Source of the DNA: Roseovarius faecimaris
GTDB lineage: Bacteria; Pseudomonadota; Alphaproteobacteria; Rhodobacterales; Rhodobacteraceae
Assembly: GCF_009762325.1 (NCBI RefSeq)
Contig: NZ_CP034348.1
Span: 2,672,501 to 2,736,500 of the forward strand
Direction: 5' to 3'
DNA: 64,000 bases
This document shows, piece after piece, positions 53,622-63,495 of the stretch. The first letter of the stretch is position 1. The number at the start of each line of letters is the position of its first letter. The position numbers and the translations under genes were made by a program. Under the pieces are notes generated by a model. That model saw nothing but the letters and a program-made list of their open reading frames with translations, did not search any database and was not told where the DNA came from.

Positions 53622-54408
53622 TGATTTCCTGATCCGCGCTGCGCTGGCGGGGCTGGGCGTGGCGCTGGCCGCGGCCCCTCTGGGCTGTTTCGTGGTCTGG
53701 CGGCGGATGGCCTATTTCGGTGATGCCACGGCGCATGCCTCGATCCTCGGCGTGGCGCTGGCACTGGGGTTTTCGGTGTCGGTCTTCGCAGGCGCGCTCG
53801 GCGTGGCGCTCTTGATGGCGCTGACCGTCTCGGCGCTGTCGGGGCGCGGCTATGCGATGGACACTTTGCTGGGGGTGCTGGCACATTCCGCGCTCGCCTT
53901 CGGACTGGTGGCGGTGGCGCTGATCGACGGGATCCGCATTGACCTCATGGCCTATCTCTTTGGCGATATCCTGACCGTCAGCCGCACCGACCTTGCGGTG
54001 ATCTGGGGCGGATCGGCACTGGTTCTGGGCGGGCTCGCCTGGCGCTGGCAGGCGCTGCTGACCGCAACGCTCAGCCCCGATCTGGCCCATGCCAGCGGGA
54101 TCGACCCCAAGCGCGAGCAACTCGTGCTGACCGTGGCCCTGGCCGTTGTTGTTGCCGTGGCGATCAAGGTGGTGGGGGTGCTGCTGATCGCGGCCCTGCT
54201 GATCATCCCCGCCGCTGCCGCGCGGCCGCTGGCCAACACGCCTGAGCGGATGGCGGGCATCGCCGCAGGCATCGCGGCCTCCTCGGCGCTGCTGGGGGTG
54301 TGGCTCTCCTATCTTCAGGATACGCCAACCGGACCAACGATCGTATGCTGCGCCGCCGCGGCCTTCGCCTTTACCAGCGTTCTGAAGGCCGTGGGCGTCG
54401 CACGCTAA
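53614..54408 (+). CDS. znuB: Zinc ABC transporter permease
   Basis: A 264-residue inner-membrane permease of the ABC-3 metal family, with eight or so hydrophobic helices. GDATAHASILGVALALGF is the conserved family motif, VVGVLLIAALLIIPAAAARPL marks the C-terminal core. The ATG at 53614 lies inside the znuC end and is preferred to upstream in-frame starts, which would enter znuC. It ends 4 bp into the oppositely transcribed MOSC gene. Confidence 0.95.
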   Translation: MLDDFLIRAALAGLGVALAAAPLGCFVVWRRMAYFGDATAHASILGVALALGFSVSVFAGALGVALLMALTVSALSGRGYAMDTLLGVLAHSALAFGLVAVALIDGIRIDLMAYLFGDILTVSRTDLAVIWGGSALVLGGLAWRWQALLTATLSPDLAHASGIDPKREQLVLTVALAVVVAVAIKVVGVLLIAALLIIPAAAARPLANTPERMAGIAAGIAASSALLGVWLSYLQDTPTGPTIVCCAAAAFAFTSVLKAVGVAR

Positions 54409-54983
54409 GCCTGCCAGGCGCGCTGATCGGGGATATGCAGGCGCAGCCGGTCGCCCAGGGCCAATGGGCCCGGGCGCTCGACCCAGGCGGTCACGCCGCG
54501 CTTGCCCTTCGCCGCCGGAAGAAACGCCTTGCCGTGGCCGGGCTTGTCCTTCTCGATCTCCTTGGCCGGATAGACACAAGGCCGGTTCTGCATGTCGATC
54601 ACAAGGCAGGTCCCCGCCTCGTTCTGAAGCCGCGATGACGGCGGCACATGGCTGAAGTCGGGAATGCCCTCGATCACCAGCGTGGCCCCCAGCCATTCCG
54701 GGTCCAGCGCGTCAAGCCCGATCTCATCGGCGATCTCCTGCAATTCCTCGGCTGACAGCACCGAGAACTGGCGCACATTGGCGATTTCGGTGCCTTCGGG
54801 ATACTGCGTCTTGACCCGCACACAAGAGGCGCGCGTGCGCCCCGAATGCAGCTCGCCTTCGATCCCCTCAAAGCTCAGATCAACCGACTGCAAGGCCTCC
54901 GAGCGGATATCGTCCCGGCCCGGAGCGACCCGGCCCAGCCAGGTGACGGTGGCATAATGATCGGTGGGTTTCAGCGCGGGCAT
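54405..54983 (-). CDS. MOSC domain protein
   Basis: A 192-residue stand-alone MOSC (molybdenum-cofactor sulfurase C-terminal) protein. The expected pattern IEGELHSGRTRASC, QFSVLSAEEL and GATLVIEGIPDFSHVPPSSRL is present, with a lone Cys in NRPCVYPAKEIE in the region where such proteins carry a sulfur or persulfide. Reaction unknown; relatives deliver sulfur or bind Moco. It is convergent with znuB (4-bp overlap). Confidence 0.85.
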   Translation of the reverse strand: MPALKPTDHYATVTWLGRVAPGRDDIRSEALQSVDLSFEGIEGELHSGRTRASCVRVKTQYPEGTEIANVRQFSVLSAEELQEIADEIGLDALDPEWLGATLVIEGIPDFSHVPPSSRLQNEAGTCLVIDMQNRPCVYPAKEIEKDKPGHGKAFLPAAKGKRGVTAWVERPGPLALGDRLRLHIPDQRAWQA

Positions 54984-55086
54984 GACCTGTCTCCAATGGG
55001 ATAAACTGCAATGCGCCCACTGTCCGGCAGGCAGGCGGATGGGTCAATCCACTTTCCGTGATCGGGCGATCACCGGCGGGAATGGG

Positions 55087-55875
55087 TCAGATTGTCAGGG
55101 TAAAGAACATCCGCCGGAACGGGAACAGAACCGAGCCATCCTCGCGTACCGGATAGGCCGTGCGCATGACCTCTTCGTAGCGGGCAATCAGCTCGGCCTT
55201 TTCATCCGGTTCCAGCGCCTGCAGGATCGGACGGGCATACGTGCTCTCGGTATAGCGGCGCACCGGATGGCTCCCGGGTTCGGCCATGAGGCGCTGATAA
55301 TACTCGGTCTCCCACAGGCGGAACTGACCCATCGGCGCGAGAAGCTCATCGTATTTCACCGGGGCCATGACCCCAGGCGTGCCCATCTTCTCGACCCGTC
55401 CCGGGAACATCTCCTCGACCAGGGTCAGCCAGACCCGGTGCGACGGCGCCTTGTTCTGATGCGGCATCTGCACGGCAAGCGTGCCCCCTTTGCCCAGCAT
55501 CCGGGCCAGCTTGGGCAAAAGCTGTTCATGATGGCCAACCCAATGCAGCACGGCATTGGAGAAGATCAGACCCGGTGCGCGGCGCGGGTGCCAGTTGTCG
55601 ATATCGGCCTGTTGCAGGGCGGAATATCCCTTGACCTGCCGGGCCTTCGCCAGCATCGCCGGTGAGGCATCCACCCCGACCAGCTCGCGCCCGCCCGCCC
55701 GTGCAGACAAGGCCTGAGCCAGCGCGCCGTTACCACAGCCCAGATCGACGATATCGCCCGCGCCCATCTGGCTGACCGCGTTGAGCAGGTCGAGCCCCGG
55801 GCGCAGGCGCAGGTCATGAAACCGGGCATAGGCGCTCGGGTTCCAGTCCCCGGATCTGACGGCTGTCCCGCTCAC
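55087..55875 (-). CDS. tam: Trans-aconitate 2-methyltransferase
   Basis: A 262-residue SAM-dependent methyltransferase. The motif I is [14 protein letters not shown], motif [16 protein letters not shown], and the conserved N-terminal W-NPSAYARF and the [16 protein letters not shown]-like segments match Tam, which methylates trans-aconitate, an inhibitory side product of the TCA cycle. Start is GTG at 55875, overlapping the ftsH stop as GTGA, so translation is coupled to ftsH, an unusual pairing. Confidence 0.9.
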   Translation of the reverse strand: MSGTAVRSGDWNPSAYARFHDLRLRPGLDLLNAVSQMGAGDIVDLGCGNGALAQALSARAGGRELVGVDASPAMLAKARQVKGYSALQQADIDNWHPRRAPGLIFSNAVLHWVGHHEQLLPKLARMLGKGGTLAVQMPHQNKAPSHRVWLTLVEEMFPGRVEKMGTPGVMAPVKYDELLAPMGQFRLWETEYYQRLMAEPGSHPVRRYTESTYARPILQALEPDEKAELIARYEEVMRTAYPVREDGSVLFPFRRMFFTLTI

Positions 55876-57800
55876 GCCGAGGGCTCGGGCTCCGGGCCGC
55901 CCTCTCCGAGGCCGGGATTGGATTTCGGCTTGGTCTTCGGAATCGCGGTGAGCGAGGGCGTATCGACCTTCTCGGGCGTACCCGCGTCGTTGCCGTCATC
56001 CTCTTCCGGCGGCTCTCCCCGGATCACGCGCTCGATCTCCTCGCCGGTCAGCGTCTCATACTCCAAGAGCCCCTGCGCCAGACGTTCCCAGTCGTCCTTG
56101 CGGTCCTCAAGGATCTTGTAGGCGCTCGCATAGGCCTCGTCGATCAGGCGCTTGACCTCTTCCTCGATCAGCTCCTTCGTGTGGGCCGAAATCGAGAAAC
56201 CACCGGCGGCATTGCCCATATAACCTTCATGGGCCTGCTCATAATCGACATTGCCCACCTTGTCGGACATGCCCCAGCGCAGCACCATCGCGCGCGCCAG
56301 CCCGCTGGCCTGCTGAATGTCACCGGCAGGGCCGTTCGAGACGTCATCAGGCCCGTATTTCAGGATTTCTGCCGCCTTGCCCGCCATGGTCATGGCCAGC
56401 TTTTCCTCGCACTCGGATTTGTGCCAGTTCAGACGGTCGATCTCGGGCAGGCTGACCACCATCCCCAGCGCACCACCGCGCGGGATGATCGTGGCCTTGT
56501 AGACCGGGTCGCATTTGGGAAGGGTCAGACCCACGATGGCATGGCCCGCCTCGTGATAGGCGGTTTTTTCCTTCTGATCGTCGGTCAGCACCATCGAGCG
56601 GCGCTCGGCCCCCATCATGACCTTGTCCTTGGCATTCTCGAAGTCTTCCATCGTGACAAAGCGGCGGCCGACGCGGGCGGCCATCAGTGCGGCCTCATTC
56701 ACCAGGTTCGCCAGATCCGCACCAGAGAAGCCGGGCGAGCCGCGGGCGATGATCCGCAGGTCCACATCCGGACCCAGCGGGGTCTTGCGGGCGTGCACAC
56801 CAAGGATTTTCTCGCGGCCCTTGATATCGGGGTTCGGCACCGTGACCTGACGGTCAAACCGGCCCGGACGCAGCAGCGCGGGATCAAGCACATCCTTGCG
56901 GTTGGTGGCCGCGATGATGATCACGCCCTCATTCGCCTCGAACCCGTCCATTTCGACCAGAAGCTGGTTCAGCGTCTGCTCGCGCTCGTCATTGCCGCCG
57001 CCATAGCCGGCACCCCGGTGACGGCCCACGGCGTCGATCTCGTCGATAAAAACGATACACGGCGCGTTCTTCTTGGCCTGTTCGAACATGTCGCGCACAC
57101 GGGACGCCCCGACACCTACGAACATTTCCACAAAGTCCGAGCCGGAAATGGTGAAGAACGGCACCCCCGCCTCGCCTGCAATCGCACGCGCCAGCAGGGT
57201 CTTACCAGTACCCGGAGGGCCGACAAGCAGCGCGCCCTTGGGGATCTTGCCACCAAGGCGGCTGAATTTCTGCGGGTTGCGGAGAAACTCGACGATCTCC
57301 TCCAGTTCTTCCTTGGCCTCGTCGATGCCCGCCACGTCGTCAAAGGTCACGCGGCCATGTTTCTCGGTCAGCATCTTGGCCTTGGATTTGCCAAAGCCCA
57401 TCGCGCCGCCCCGGCCCCCGCCCTGCATGCGGTTCATGAAGTAGATCCACACACCGATCAGCAGCAGGAAGGGCAGCAGGCTCAACAGGAAGGTCTGGAA
57501 GCCCGATTGCTCCTGGCTTTCGGCGCTGACAGGCACGCCTTTTTCGATCAGCATCGGGGTCAGTTCGGCATCTTCGGGCTTGATGGTCACATAGTCCTTG
57601 CCATCCGAGCCGCGAAAGCGAACGCTTTCACCATCGATCGTGACCTGTTCGATATTGCCGGCATCCACCTGCTCGACAAAGTCGGAATATTTCACCGTCT
57701 GGCTTTGCAACGTGTTGCCCGACCCTGAAAACAGGTTGAACAGTGCCAGAATCAACAGGAACAGAACCAGCCAGAAGGCGAGATTGCGTGCGTTACCCAA
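55872..57800 (-). CDS. ftsH: ATP-dependent zinc metalloprotease
   Basis: A 642-residue membrane AAA+ protease that removes damaged membrane proteins and short-lived regulators. Two N-terminal TM helices (about 8-26 and 104-121) enclose a periplasmic domain; the AAA domain has Walker A GPPGTGKT (194-201), Walker B FIDEIDA and the second region of homology [14 protein letters not shown]; the zinc site HEAGH is at about residue 416-420. A charged C-terminal tail ends PEPEPSA. It lies downstream of tilS in the tol-pal cluster but also has a candidate heat-shock-type promoter just upstream. Confidence 0.97.
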   Translation of the reverse strand: MGNARNLAFWLVLFLLILALFNLFSGSGNTLQSQTVKYSDFVEQVDAGNIEQVTIDGESVRFRGSDGKDYVTIKPEDAELTPMLIEKGVPVSAESQEQSGFQTFLLSLLPFLLLIGVWIYFMNRMQGGGRGGAMGFGKSKAKMLTEKHGRVTFDDVAGIDEAKEELEEIVEFLRNPQKFSRLGGKIPKGALLVGPPGTGKTLLARAIAGEAGVPFFTISGSDFVEMFVGVGASRVRDMFEQAKKNAPCIVFIDEIDAVGRHRGAGYGGGNDEREQTLNQLLVEMDGFEANEGVIIIAATNRKDVLDPALLRPGRFDRQVTVPNPDIKGREKILGVHARKTPLGPDVDLRIIARGSPGFSGADLANLVNEAALMAARVGRRFVTMEDFENAKDKVMMGAERRSMVLTDDQKEKTAYHEAGHAIVGLTLPKCDPVYKATIIPRGGALGMVVSLPEIDRLNWHKSECEEKLAMTMAGKAAEILKYGPDDVSNGPAGDIQQASGLARAMVLRWGMSDKVGNVDYEQAHEGYMGNAAGGFSISAHTKELIEEEVKRLIDEAYASAYKILEDRKDDWERLAQGLLEYETLTGEEIERVIRGEPPEEDDGNDAGTPEKVDTPSLTAIPKTKPKSNPGLGEGGPEPEPSA

Positions 57801-57856
57801 GGAAAGTCTCCCATGACATCGGTCGGTGTTGCGTCTAACACAACGCCCTTGGCTCT

Positions 57857-57884
57857 TAAATAGAGATCATACCTCGTACTTCAA
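57857..57884 (-). promoter_or_regulatory. Candidate promoter for ftsH, partly sigma-32-like
   Basis: On the minus strand TTGAAG (plus 57879-57884), 16 bp, then TATTTA (plus 57857-57862), inside the end of tilS. Heat-shock promoters of alphaproteobacteria have CTTGAA and CYTATNT elements, which this resembles only loosely. Confidence 0.4.
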
Positions 57885-59140
57885 TGCGATAATAGTGTGG
57901 CGGTAAAGCTGTCTTCCTCGCGCAATAATGTGGCAGACCATCCATTTGCCAGCCCGGCAAGCGGCGCTGCGATCAATTCCGTGCCCCGCCACACCGCGGG
58001 GCTGGCGATCAGGCTGGCAGACGGTCGGCCCGTTTCCTTGCGGTCCGGGCAGAGCGGCAGACCCGCCTCGCCCAGGGCCCCGATGTGCAGATCGTCCTGA
58101 TGCGGCCCGTGCAACTGCCACCGACCGTCCCAGATCTCCGAGGTCGCGCAACGCGTCTCCGCCACCGCCTTCCACTCGCGGCAGATGCGCAAATGGGATG
58201 CGCGCGACAGGATAGAGCAGCCCTGCAAGGTCCGGTCCTTACCGTCACGGGCCTGTTCGATCAGATCACTCATGGCGGACCCGCGTGGCGGATATCCCTC
58301 ATTCCCCACCCAGTTCAACGCGGCCAGCAGCAGCGCCCGCAAAATCTCGCCGGGCTGATCAAAAAGTGCGTCGCGCGCGAGCACCACATCGCCAGCATCG
58401 AATTGCACGATATCTTCAGCGGCCTTGCAGGCGCAGTTTCTCAGGGCCTCATCGGCCTCCCGCAGATTGCACGCCACGCTGGCCAGCGTCCCGGCGGAGA
58501 TGCCAAGCGGTGCAAGCTCTTTCAGAATGGCCCGCGCGCGGGTGCGGTCATAGGCAGGGTCGTCATTTGTCGGGTCCTCAACCCAGTCCACACCGCGCCC
58601 GGTCAGCAGATCACGCAGCGACATACGGCTGACCGAAAGCAGCGGCCGGTGAAAGGTGACCCCGTCCACCACCCGGCGGGCCGTCATGGCCGACAAACCG
58701 CTCAGCCCGGCCTCTCGCGACAGGCGCATCAGAAAGGTCTCGGCCAGGTCGTCCGATGTGTGGCCCAGGGCGATATCGGATAACCGATGCTCCTTCGCCC
58801 ATTGCGCGAGGGCCGCATATCGCCCGCGCCGGGCCATATCCATCACATTGCCCGCCTGGTCCGAAATCTCGATTCGCAGGGTGTTATGCGGCAGGTCGAG
58901 CCCGGCACACACCCGCGCGACCGCCTCGGCTTCCTGCGCGGCCTCGGGCCGAAGCCCGTGATCCACGGTCACCGCGCGCAACGCCGGGCCACCGGCCAAC
59001 GCCCAGTCGTGCAGCAACGTCAGAAGACCCAGTGAATCGCTGCCCCCCGAGACAGCAACGCCAAGGCATTGAGGCATGTCAGGCGCAAAATGCGCCGCGA
59101 TCTGTTGAAAGGCAGGCGTTGCGCCGCCGCTCACGGACAT
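57881..59140 (-). CDS. tilS: tRNA(Ile)-lysidine synthetase
   Basis: A 419-residue enzyme that converts C34 of tRNA-Ile(CAU) to lysidine so that AUA is read as isoleucine; it is essential. The PP-loop SGGSDSLGLLTLLHDW lies near residue 31, and DHGLRPEA, GHTSDDLAETFLMRLSREAGL, RPLLSVSR and VDWVEDPTNDDPAYDRTRAR follow in the family order. It overlaps cpoB by 10 bp and is about 80 bp upstream of ftsH. Confidence 0.94.
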   Translation of the reverse strand: MSVSGGATPAFQQIAAHFAPDMPQCLGVAVSGGSDSLGLLTLLHDWALAGGPALRAVTVDHGLRPEAAQEAEAVARVCAGLDLPHNTLRIEISDQAGNVMDMARRGRYAALAQWAKEHRLSDIALGHTSDDLAETFLMRLSREAGLSGLSAMTARRVVDGVTFHRPLLSVSRMSLRDLLTGRGVDWVEDPTNDDPAYDRTRARAILKELAPLGISAGTLASVACNLREADEALRNCACKAAEDIVQFDAGDVVLARDALFDQPGEILRALLLAALNWVGNEGYPPRGSAMSDLIEQARDGKDRTLQGCSILSRASHLRICREWKAVAETRCATSEIWDGRWQLHGPHQDDLHIGALGEAGLPLCPDRKETGRPSASLIASPAVWRGTELIAAPLAGLANGWSATLLREEDSFTATLLSH

Positions 59141-59961
59141 CCCAGGTTTTGCCGCGCCGATTGTGCTTCCAGCACCGCGTCAGAGCCCGGAAAACGCACC
59201 CCGACCTCGCTCAGCGTCACACAGGCTTCTTCGGTCTGACCCAACTGGCCCAGCGCACGGCCCAGATTATAAAGCGCATCGGCGGCCATCGGCCCCTCTG
59301 GCGCCGCACTGAACACATCGAGATAGGCCCGCGCGGCACCTGTCAGATCGCCCGCCCCTTCCAGGGCATCGCCGCGCATGATGCCGGCCTGATCGGTCAG
59401 CGGTCCGCCGGGGTAATTCGCACGGAATGCCGCAAACATCTCAGCCGCTTCGGCCCAGTTGCCCGCCGCCAGCGCCTCTTCGGCGCGATCAAAGTCGGCT
59501 TTCTCACCCACGGCCATCTCGACCGCCGGATCATCGGAGGGCTGCGTGATCGGCAACGCGCCTTCGCTGACCTCGACACCGCCCAGCGTCGTGCCCTCGC
59601 TCAACTGGCCGATGTCGCAATTGGCCTCCAGCTCACACAGGCGAAACTCCAGATCGCCGATCCGGTTGCTGCCATCCTTCACCACGCGGGCGATCCGCAG
59701 CTCCAGCTCCTCGGTCTTGGCGGTCAGCCGCGCCAGCTCGCTTTCGATCGTGTTGACCCGGTCGAGAAGGCTTTGGCCACCGGTCGCTGTGCCAGCTCCC
59801 CCCGTTGTGGACAGCTCGCGGTTAAGCTTCTGGACCTCAACGTAAAGCACCGACAGTTCCTGCCGGATATCGGCCAGCGTTTCGGTGGATTGCGCCGCCA
59901 CCGCGACAGGCATGGCAACAAGGGCAATCACAAGACAGATAAAGCGGCGCATGATCGTCAT
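59131..59961 (-). CDS. cpoB: Tol-Pal system protein CpoB (YbgF)
   Basis: A 276-residue periplasmic protein. A Sec leader (MRRFICLVIALVAMPVAVAAQS) is followed by a coiled coil (about 28-105) that trimerises, then a C-terminal TPR domain (about 155-270; FDRAEEALAAGNWAEAAEMF, YNLGRALGQLGQTEEACVTL). In E. coli it coordinates PBP1B with the Tol machine during constriction. It sits in its conserved place after pal and overlaps tilS. Confidence 0.93.
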   Translation of the reverse strand: MTIMRRFICLVIALVAMPVAVAAQSTETLADIRQELSVLYVEVQKLNRELSTTGGAGTATGGQSLLDRVNTIESELARLTAKTEELELRIARVVKDGSNRIGDLEFRLCELEANCDIGQLSEGTTLGGVEVSEGALPITQPSDDPAVEMAVGEKADFDRAEEALAAGNWAEAAEMFAAFRANYPGGPLTDQAGIMRGDALEGAGDLTGAARAYLDVFSAAPEGPMAADALYNLGRALGQLGQTEEACVTLSEVGVRFPGSDAVLEAQSARQNLGCP

Positions 59962-59968
59962 TCCCGGC

Positions 59969-60481
59969 TTAGCTGGACGGGACGACCGAAACCACCGTCA
60001 CGGCGCGGCGGTTTTTGGCATAGCAGCTTTCCTCGCTGCAGATCTCGATCGGCCGTTCCTTGCCATAGCTGACCACCTTGATCCGGTTGCCCGCCACACC
60101 GCGGCTGATCAGATAGTCCTGCACCGCCGCCGCCCGGCGCGCGCCCAGCGCAAGGTTGTACTGCCGCGTGCCCTGCTCGTCCGCGTGGCCTTCGATCAGT
60201 GCGTTATACTCCGGGTTGTTGGTCAGCCAGCTCGATTGCCCGTCAAGCGTTGCGCGGCCCGTCGGGCTCAGGGTGGACTGGTCCACCTCGAACAGCACCC
60301 GGTCACCCACGGTCTGCTGGAAATAAAGCGGTGATTTCGGATCCTGCGCCGAGCCCGGCACGATGCCCGCGTTGCTCCCGTTCAGGGTCACGTCGTTGGT
60401 GTCGTCGAACCGGCCTGCATTGGAACAGGCCGCAAGCGCCAGACCGGCGCTCAGGATCACGGCTTTGCTGAGAAGTTTCAT
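59969..60481 (-). CDS. pal: Peptidoglycan-associated lipoprotein
   Basis: A 170-residue outer-membrane lipoprotein. The lipobox LAAC places the lipidated Cys at residue 19. The C-terminal OmpA-like domain has IEGHADEQGTRQYNLALGARRAAAV and the NRRAVTVV ending and binds peptidoglycan diaminopimelate. It works with TolB and TolA to hold the outer membrane at the division site. Start is the Met at 60481 (an upstream in-frame extension lacks a signal peptide). Confidence 0.96.
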   Translation of the reverse strand: MKLLSKAVILSAGLALAACSNAGRFDDTNDVTLNGSNAGIVPGSAQDPKSPLYFQQTVGDRVLFEVDQSTLSPTGRATLDGQSSWLTNNPEYNALIEGHADEQGTRQYNLALGARRAAAVQDYLISRGVAGNRIKVVSYGKERPIEICSEESCYAKNRRAVTVVSVVPSS

Positions 60482-60582
60482 GGTTTTGCCCCACTCATTG
60501 AATTTGGTTCTTGGTGTTGTCACATGCTCTGATGTCGTTCTATCACAGCCATCCCGACCATGCTCAAAAAAATATTAACCCG

Positions 60583-61920
60583 TCAGTTCTGCAAGGGCGA
60601 CCAGGCCGGATCGCTCGCCCCGGTCGAGGTTGGCACCTGCCGCAGGTTACGCCCGGTGATGTCGACCGAATAAAGGCTGGCCCGGCCCTGCGCGCCCTGC
60701 GTCTCGCGGGTAAACATGATCACCCGACCGTTCGGAGCCCAGGTTGGCCCCTCATCGAGGAACGACGCGGTCAGAAGCCGCTCTTCGCTGCCATCCACGC
60801 GCATCACGCCGATATGGAACCGGCCCTTGGATTGCTTGGTAAAGGCGATGAGATCCCCGCGCGGCGACCACACCGGCGTGCCATAGCGGCCCTGCCCCTG
60901 GCTGATGCGCCGCGCCTCGCCGCCGCCAGCACTCATGATATAAAGCTGCGGAACACCTGACCGGTCGCTCTCAAACACGATCTGGCTGCCATCGGGGCTG
61001 AAACTTGGCGCGGTCTCGATCGAGGGCGTCACCGTCAGCCGCTCCGGCGCACCGCCGTCGATGGTCATGCGGTAGAGGTCCGTGTTGCCGCCCCGGGTCA
61101 GCGAATAGACCACCGTGCGCCCATCGGGGGCAAAGCGCGGGGCAAAGCTCATCGTGCCGTCCTGCGTGTCCAGCGCGCGTCGGCCAACCGAGGCCACATC
61201 CAGCACGTAAATCTTGGGAAAACCCGTCTCATAGCTTGTGTACAGCACCCGGTCGCCCGTGGGCGAGAAGCGCGGCGCCAGCACCAGCGACGAGCTGTCG
61301 GTCAGATACTGCACATTCGCGCCGTCATAATCCATGATCGCCAGACGCTTCTGGCGCGCGTCCTTCGGCCCGCTCTCGGCGACAAATACCACCCGGCTGT
61401 CGAAATACCCGCCCTCACCGGTGATCCGGGAATAGACCTGATCGGCCACCTTATGCGCGATCCGCCTCCAGCCGTCCTGCGTGCCCACCAATTGCAGCCC
61501 CTGGCCCAGCTCCTGCCCGGCAAAAACGTCATAAATACGGAACCGCACCACCAGCTTGCCCGCGTCATCCACGCTCACCGCGCCGCTGATCAGCGCCTGG
61601 GCGTTGATCGCCTTCCAGTCGGCATATTGCACCGGGCTGGAGAAGCTGGTGATCGTGCTGATGAAGGCATCCTTGGGGATCTCGCGAAAGAGGCCGGTGC
61701 CGGTCAGATCGTCCGAAATCACACGGGCGATTTTTTGCCCAAACTCGGCCCCGGCACTGTCATCCGACACAAAATCGGGCACCGCAAAAGGCAATGGCTC
61801 GATCACGCCTTCGGTGATCTCAATCCTCAGAGGGCCACTCTCCTGCGCCGCAGCAGGGCCAAAAAAGGCCGCGCCCCAAAGGGTTAGGGCAACAAGGAGA
61901 GTCAGTACACGTACCATCAT
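60583..61920 (-). CDS. tolB: Tol-Pal system beta-propeller protein
   Basis: A 445-residue periplasmic protein with a Sec leader (cleavage near PAAAQ), an N-terminal domain with [21 protein letters not shown] that touches Pal, and a six-bladed propeller in the C-terminal half marked by repeated [25 protein letters not shown] and [11 protein letters not shown] segments. Two adjacent ATG codons overlap the tolA stop, so it is coupled to tolA. Confidence 0.96.
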   Translation of the reverse strand: MMVRVLTLLVALTLWGAAFFGPAAAQESGPLRIEITEGVIEPLPFAVPDFVSDDSAGAEFGQKIARVISDDLTGTGLFREIPKDAFISTITSFSSPVQYADWKAINAQALISGAVSVDDAGKLVVRFRIYDVFAGQELGQGLQLVGTQDGWRRIAHKVADQVYSRITGEGGYFDSRVVFVAESGPKDARQKRLAIMDYDGANVQYLTDSSSLVLAPRFSPTGDRVLYTSYETGFPKIYVLDVASVGRRALDTQDGTMSFAPRFAPDGRTVVYSLTRGGNTDLYRMTIDGGAPERLTVTPSIETAPSFSPDGSQIVFESDRSGVPQLYIMSAGGGEARRISQGQGRYGTPVWSPRGDLIAFTKQSKGRFHIGVMRVDGSEERLLTASFLDEGPTWAPNGRVIMFTRETQGAQGRASLYSVDITGRNLRQVPTSTGASDPAWSPLQN

Positions 61921-63008
61921 TTGATCCTCATTTTCTCAGGATTGAAGGTCATTTCAATATCGCGCCAGTGATCGAACTTGTCGCGGGGAAGATTGAAGCC
62001 TGAAGACCCGCAACGGATAATCGCCCGCCGCGCGGCCTCAAAGGCCTGCCGGGCCGCCGTGCCGCTGCCGCCTTCCGACCCGATCATGCGGATCGTGCCG
62101 ATATTGGGCTTGCCGTCCTCGGCCATCTGAACGCTCACCACCACAGTGGTCTGCAACGCCTCGGAACTGAGCGACCCCACGTTCCAGCATTTCTCCACCG
62201 CGACCCGGAGCGCATCCTTCTCGCCGGCGGTCAACGGCGGTCCGCTGGGCGCGCGCTGCGTCTCGCCGCCGCTGTTGCCCAGCGCCTCGGCCAGCGCGTC
62301 ATTGACGGCGGTATCGGGTTGACTGCTCTCGGCGGGCTCTTCGGTTGGCTGCGGGCGGCTGGGCCGTGTCTTGGGCCGGACCGAACGCGTCGGGGCGGAC
62401 TGCGCCGGCTCTTCGGCCTCGGTCACGATCTCGGTGGTGGCCTCTTCCTCGGCGCTCTGCTCGGTCTCCTCGCGGGGTATCTCCGCGGCCTCGTCCGGCG
62501 CGGTCTCGGGTTGGGTCACGTCGTCAATGCGCACATCCGGCTCGGGCTGGGCCACGGGCTCGGGCGCCACACGCTCTGCCGGGCGCGGCTGCGGGCGCAC
62601 GGCGTCATCGGGCAAAAGCACCGCCACATCTTCCGACGGCGGCTCCAGCACGGGCGGATCATCCGACACCTCCGCCTCGGGCAGTGGCGCCGGTTCTGTC
62701 ACCTCGGGCGTGTCGTCCACCGTGGCAGGCTCGGCCACTTCGGGCTCCACCTGCTCGGGGGCTGTGTCGGGTGTGGCGGCAATATCGGGGGTCTCTTCCT
62801 CGGGTTCAGGCGCTTCGGGCGTCACGATCTCCGAGGTCGCCTCAGGGCTTTGCTGCGGCGCGATCAGGGCGGCATATTCCTCGGACGAAATCGCCGTCAC
62901 CTCGGTCACCTCGAACGGCAGCGGCTCGGCGGTGAAGACACCGCCAAGAATCGCCCAGCCGATCAGGCCGATATGGCCCGCGCCCGAGATATACTGCCCT
63001 GTATTCAT
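61917..63008 (-). CDS. tolA: Tol-Pal system membrane-spanning protein
   Basis: A 363-residue protein with one N-terminal TM helix ([18 protein letters not shown]), a long Pro/Glu/Ala-rich spacer (about 50-235) that crosses the periplasm, and a C-terminal domain (about 260-360; [40 protein letters not shown]) that contacts Pal/TolB. The spacer is proline-glutamate-rich rather than the alpha-helical Ala/Lys type of enterobacteria, usual for alphaproteobacteria. It links the TolQR motor to the outer membrane. Confidence 0.92.
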   Translation of the reverse strand: MNTGQYISGAGHIGLIGWAILGGVFTAEPLPFEVTEVTAISSEEYAALIAPQQSPEATSEIVTPEAPEPEEETPDIAATPDTAPEQVEPEVAEPATVDDTPEVTEPAPLPEAEVSDDPPVLEPPSEDVAVLLPDDAVRPQPRPAERVAPEPVAQPEPDVRIDDVTQPETAPDEAAEIPREETEQSAEEEATTEIVTEAEEPAQSAPTRSVRPKTRPSRPQPTEEPAESSQPDTAVNDALAEALGNSGGETQRAPSGPPLTAGEKDALRVAVEKCWNVGSLSSEALQTTVVVSVQMAEDGKPNIGTIRMIGSEGGSGTAARQAFEAARRAIIRCGSSGFNLPRDKFDHWRDIEMTFNPEKMRIK

Positions 63009-63018
63009 CGCCTCCGGC

Positions 63019-63492
63019 TCAGCCGTCCTGCTCGTCGAGCGACGGCCCGCCGGTATCCGTCACCAACCCGATATTGGAGAACCCACCGCGGTTGAGCGCG
63101 CCCATCACCTGCATCACATCCGCATAGGGCACAGCCCCGTCGGCGCGCAGGAACACCCGGCTCCCCTCTCGCTCGGCGGCAATGGCGCGCAGCCGGTTCA
63201 CCAGCTCGTCGCGGGCCACTTCGGTGGTCTGGATCATCACCACGCCGTCGGCGGTCACCGTCACGGTCAGCGGCTCTTCCTGCTCACCGGGCAGGGCGTT
63301 GGCTGCCGTCTTGGGCAGCTCGACCGGCACGCCCACCGTCATCAGCGGCGCGGCCACCATGAAAATGATCAGAAGCACAAGCATCACATCCACGAAGGGC
63401 GTGACGTTGATCTCCGACATCGGGCGGCTGCGGCCCCGACCCCTGCGGCGTCGGCTGCCTCCGTCCGATTTCTGAACGACACCGGCCCCCAT
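63019..63492 (-). CDS. tolR: Tol-Pal system proton-channel subunit
   Basis: A 157-residue ExbD/TolR-type protein. A basic cytoplasmic N-terminus (RRRRGRGRSRPMSEINVTPFVDV) precedes the single TM helix MLVLLIIFMVAAPLMTVGV, whose Asp carries the proton. The periplasmic domain follows. It forms the TolQ-TolR motor with the neighbouring gene, 3 bp upstream. Confidence 0.95.
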   Translation of the reverse strand: MGAGVVQKSDGGSRRRRGRGRSRPMSEINVTPFVDVMLVLLIIFMVAAPLMTVGVPVELPKTAANALPGEQEEPLTVTVTADGVVMIQTTEVARDELVNRLRAIAAEREGSRVFLRADGAVPYADVMQVMGALNRGGFSNIGLVTDTGGPSLDEQDG

Positions 63493-63495
63493 CGC

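Noticed and set aside
62319-63095. Gly/Leu/Arg-rich plus-strand frame
   Set aside because: Antisense of the tolA spacer; composition artefact.
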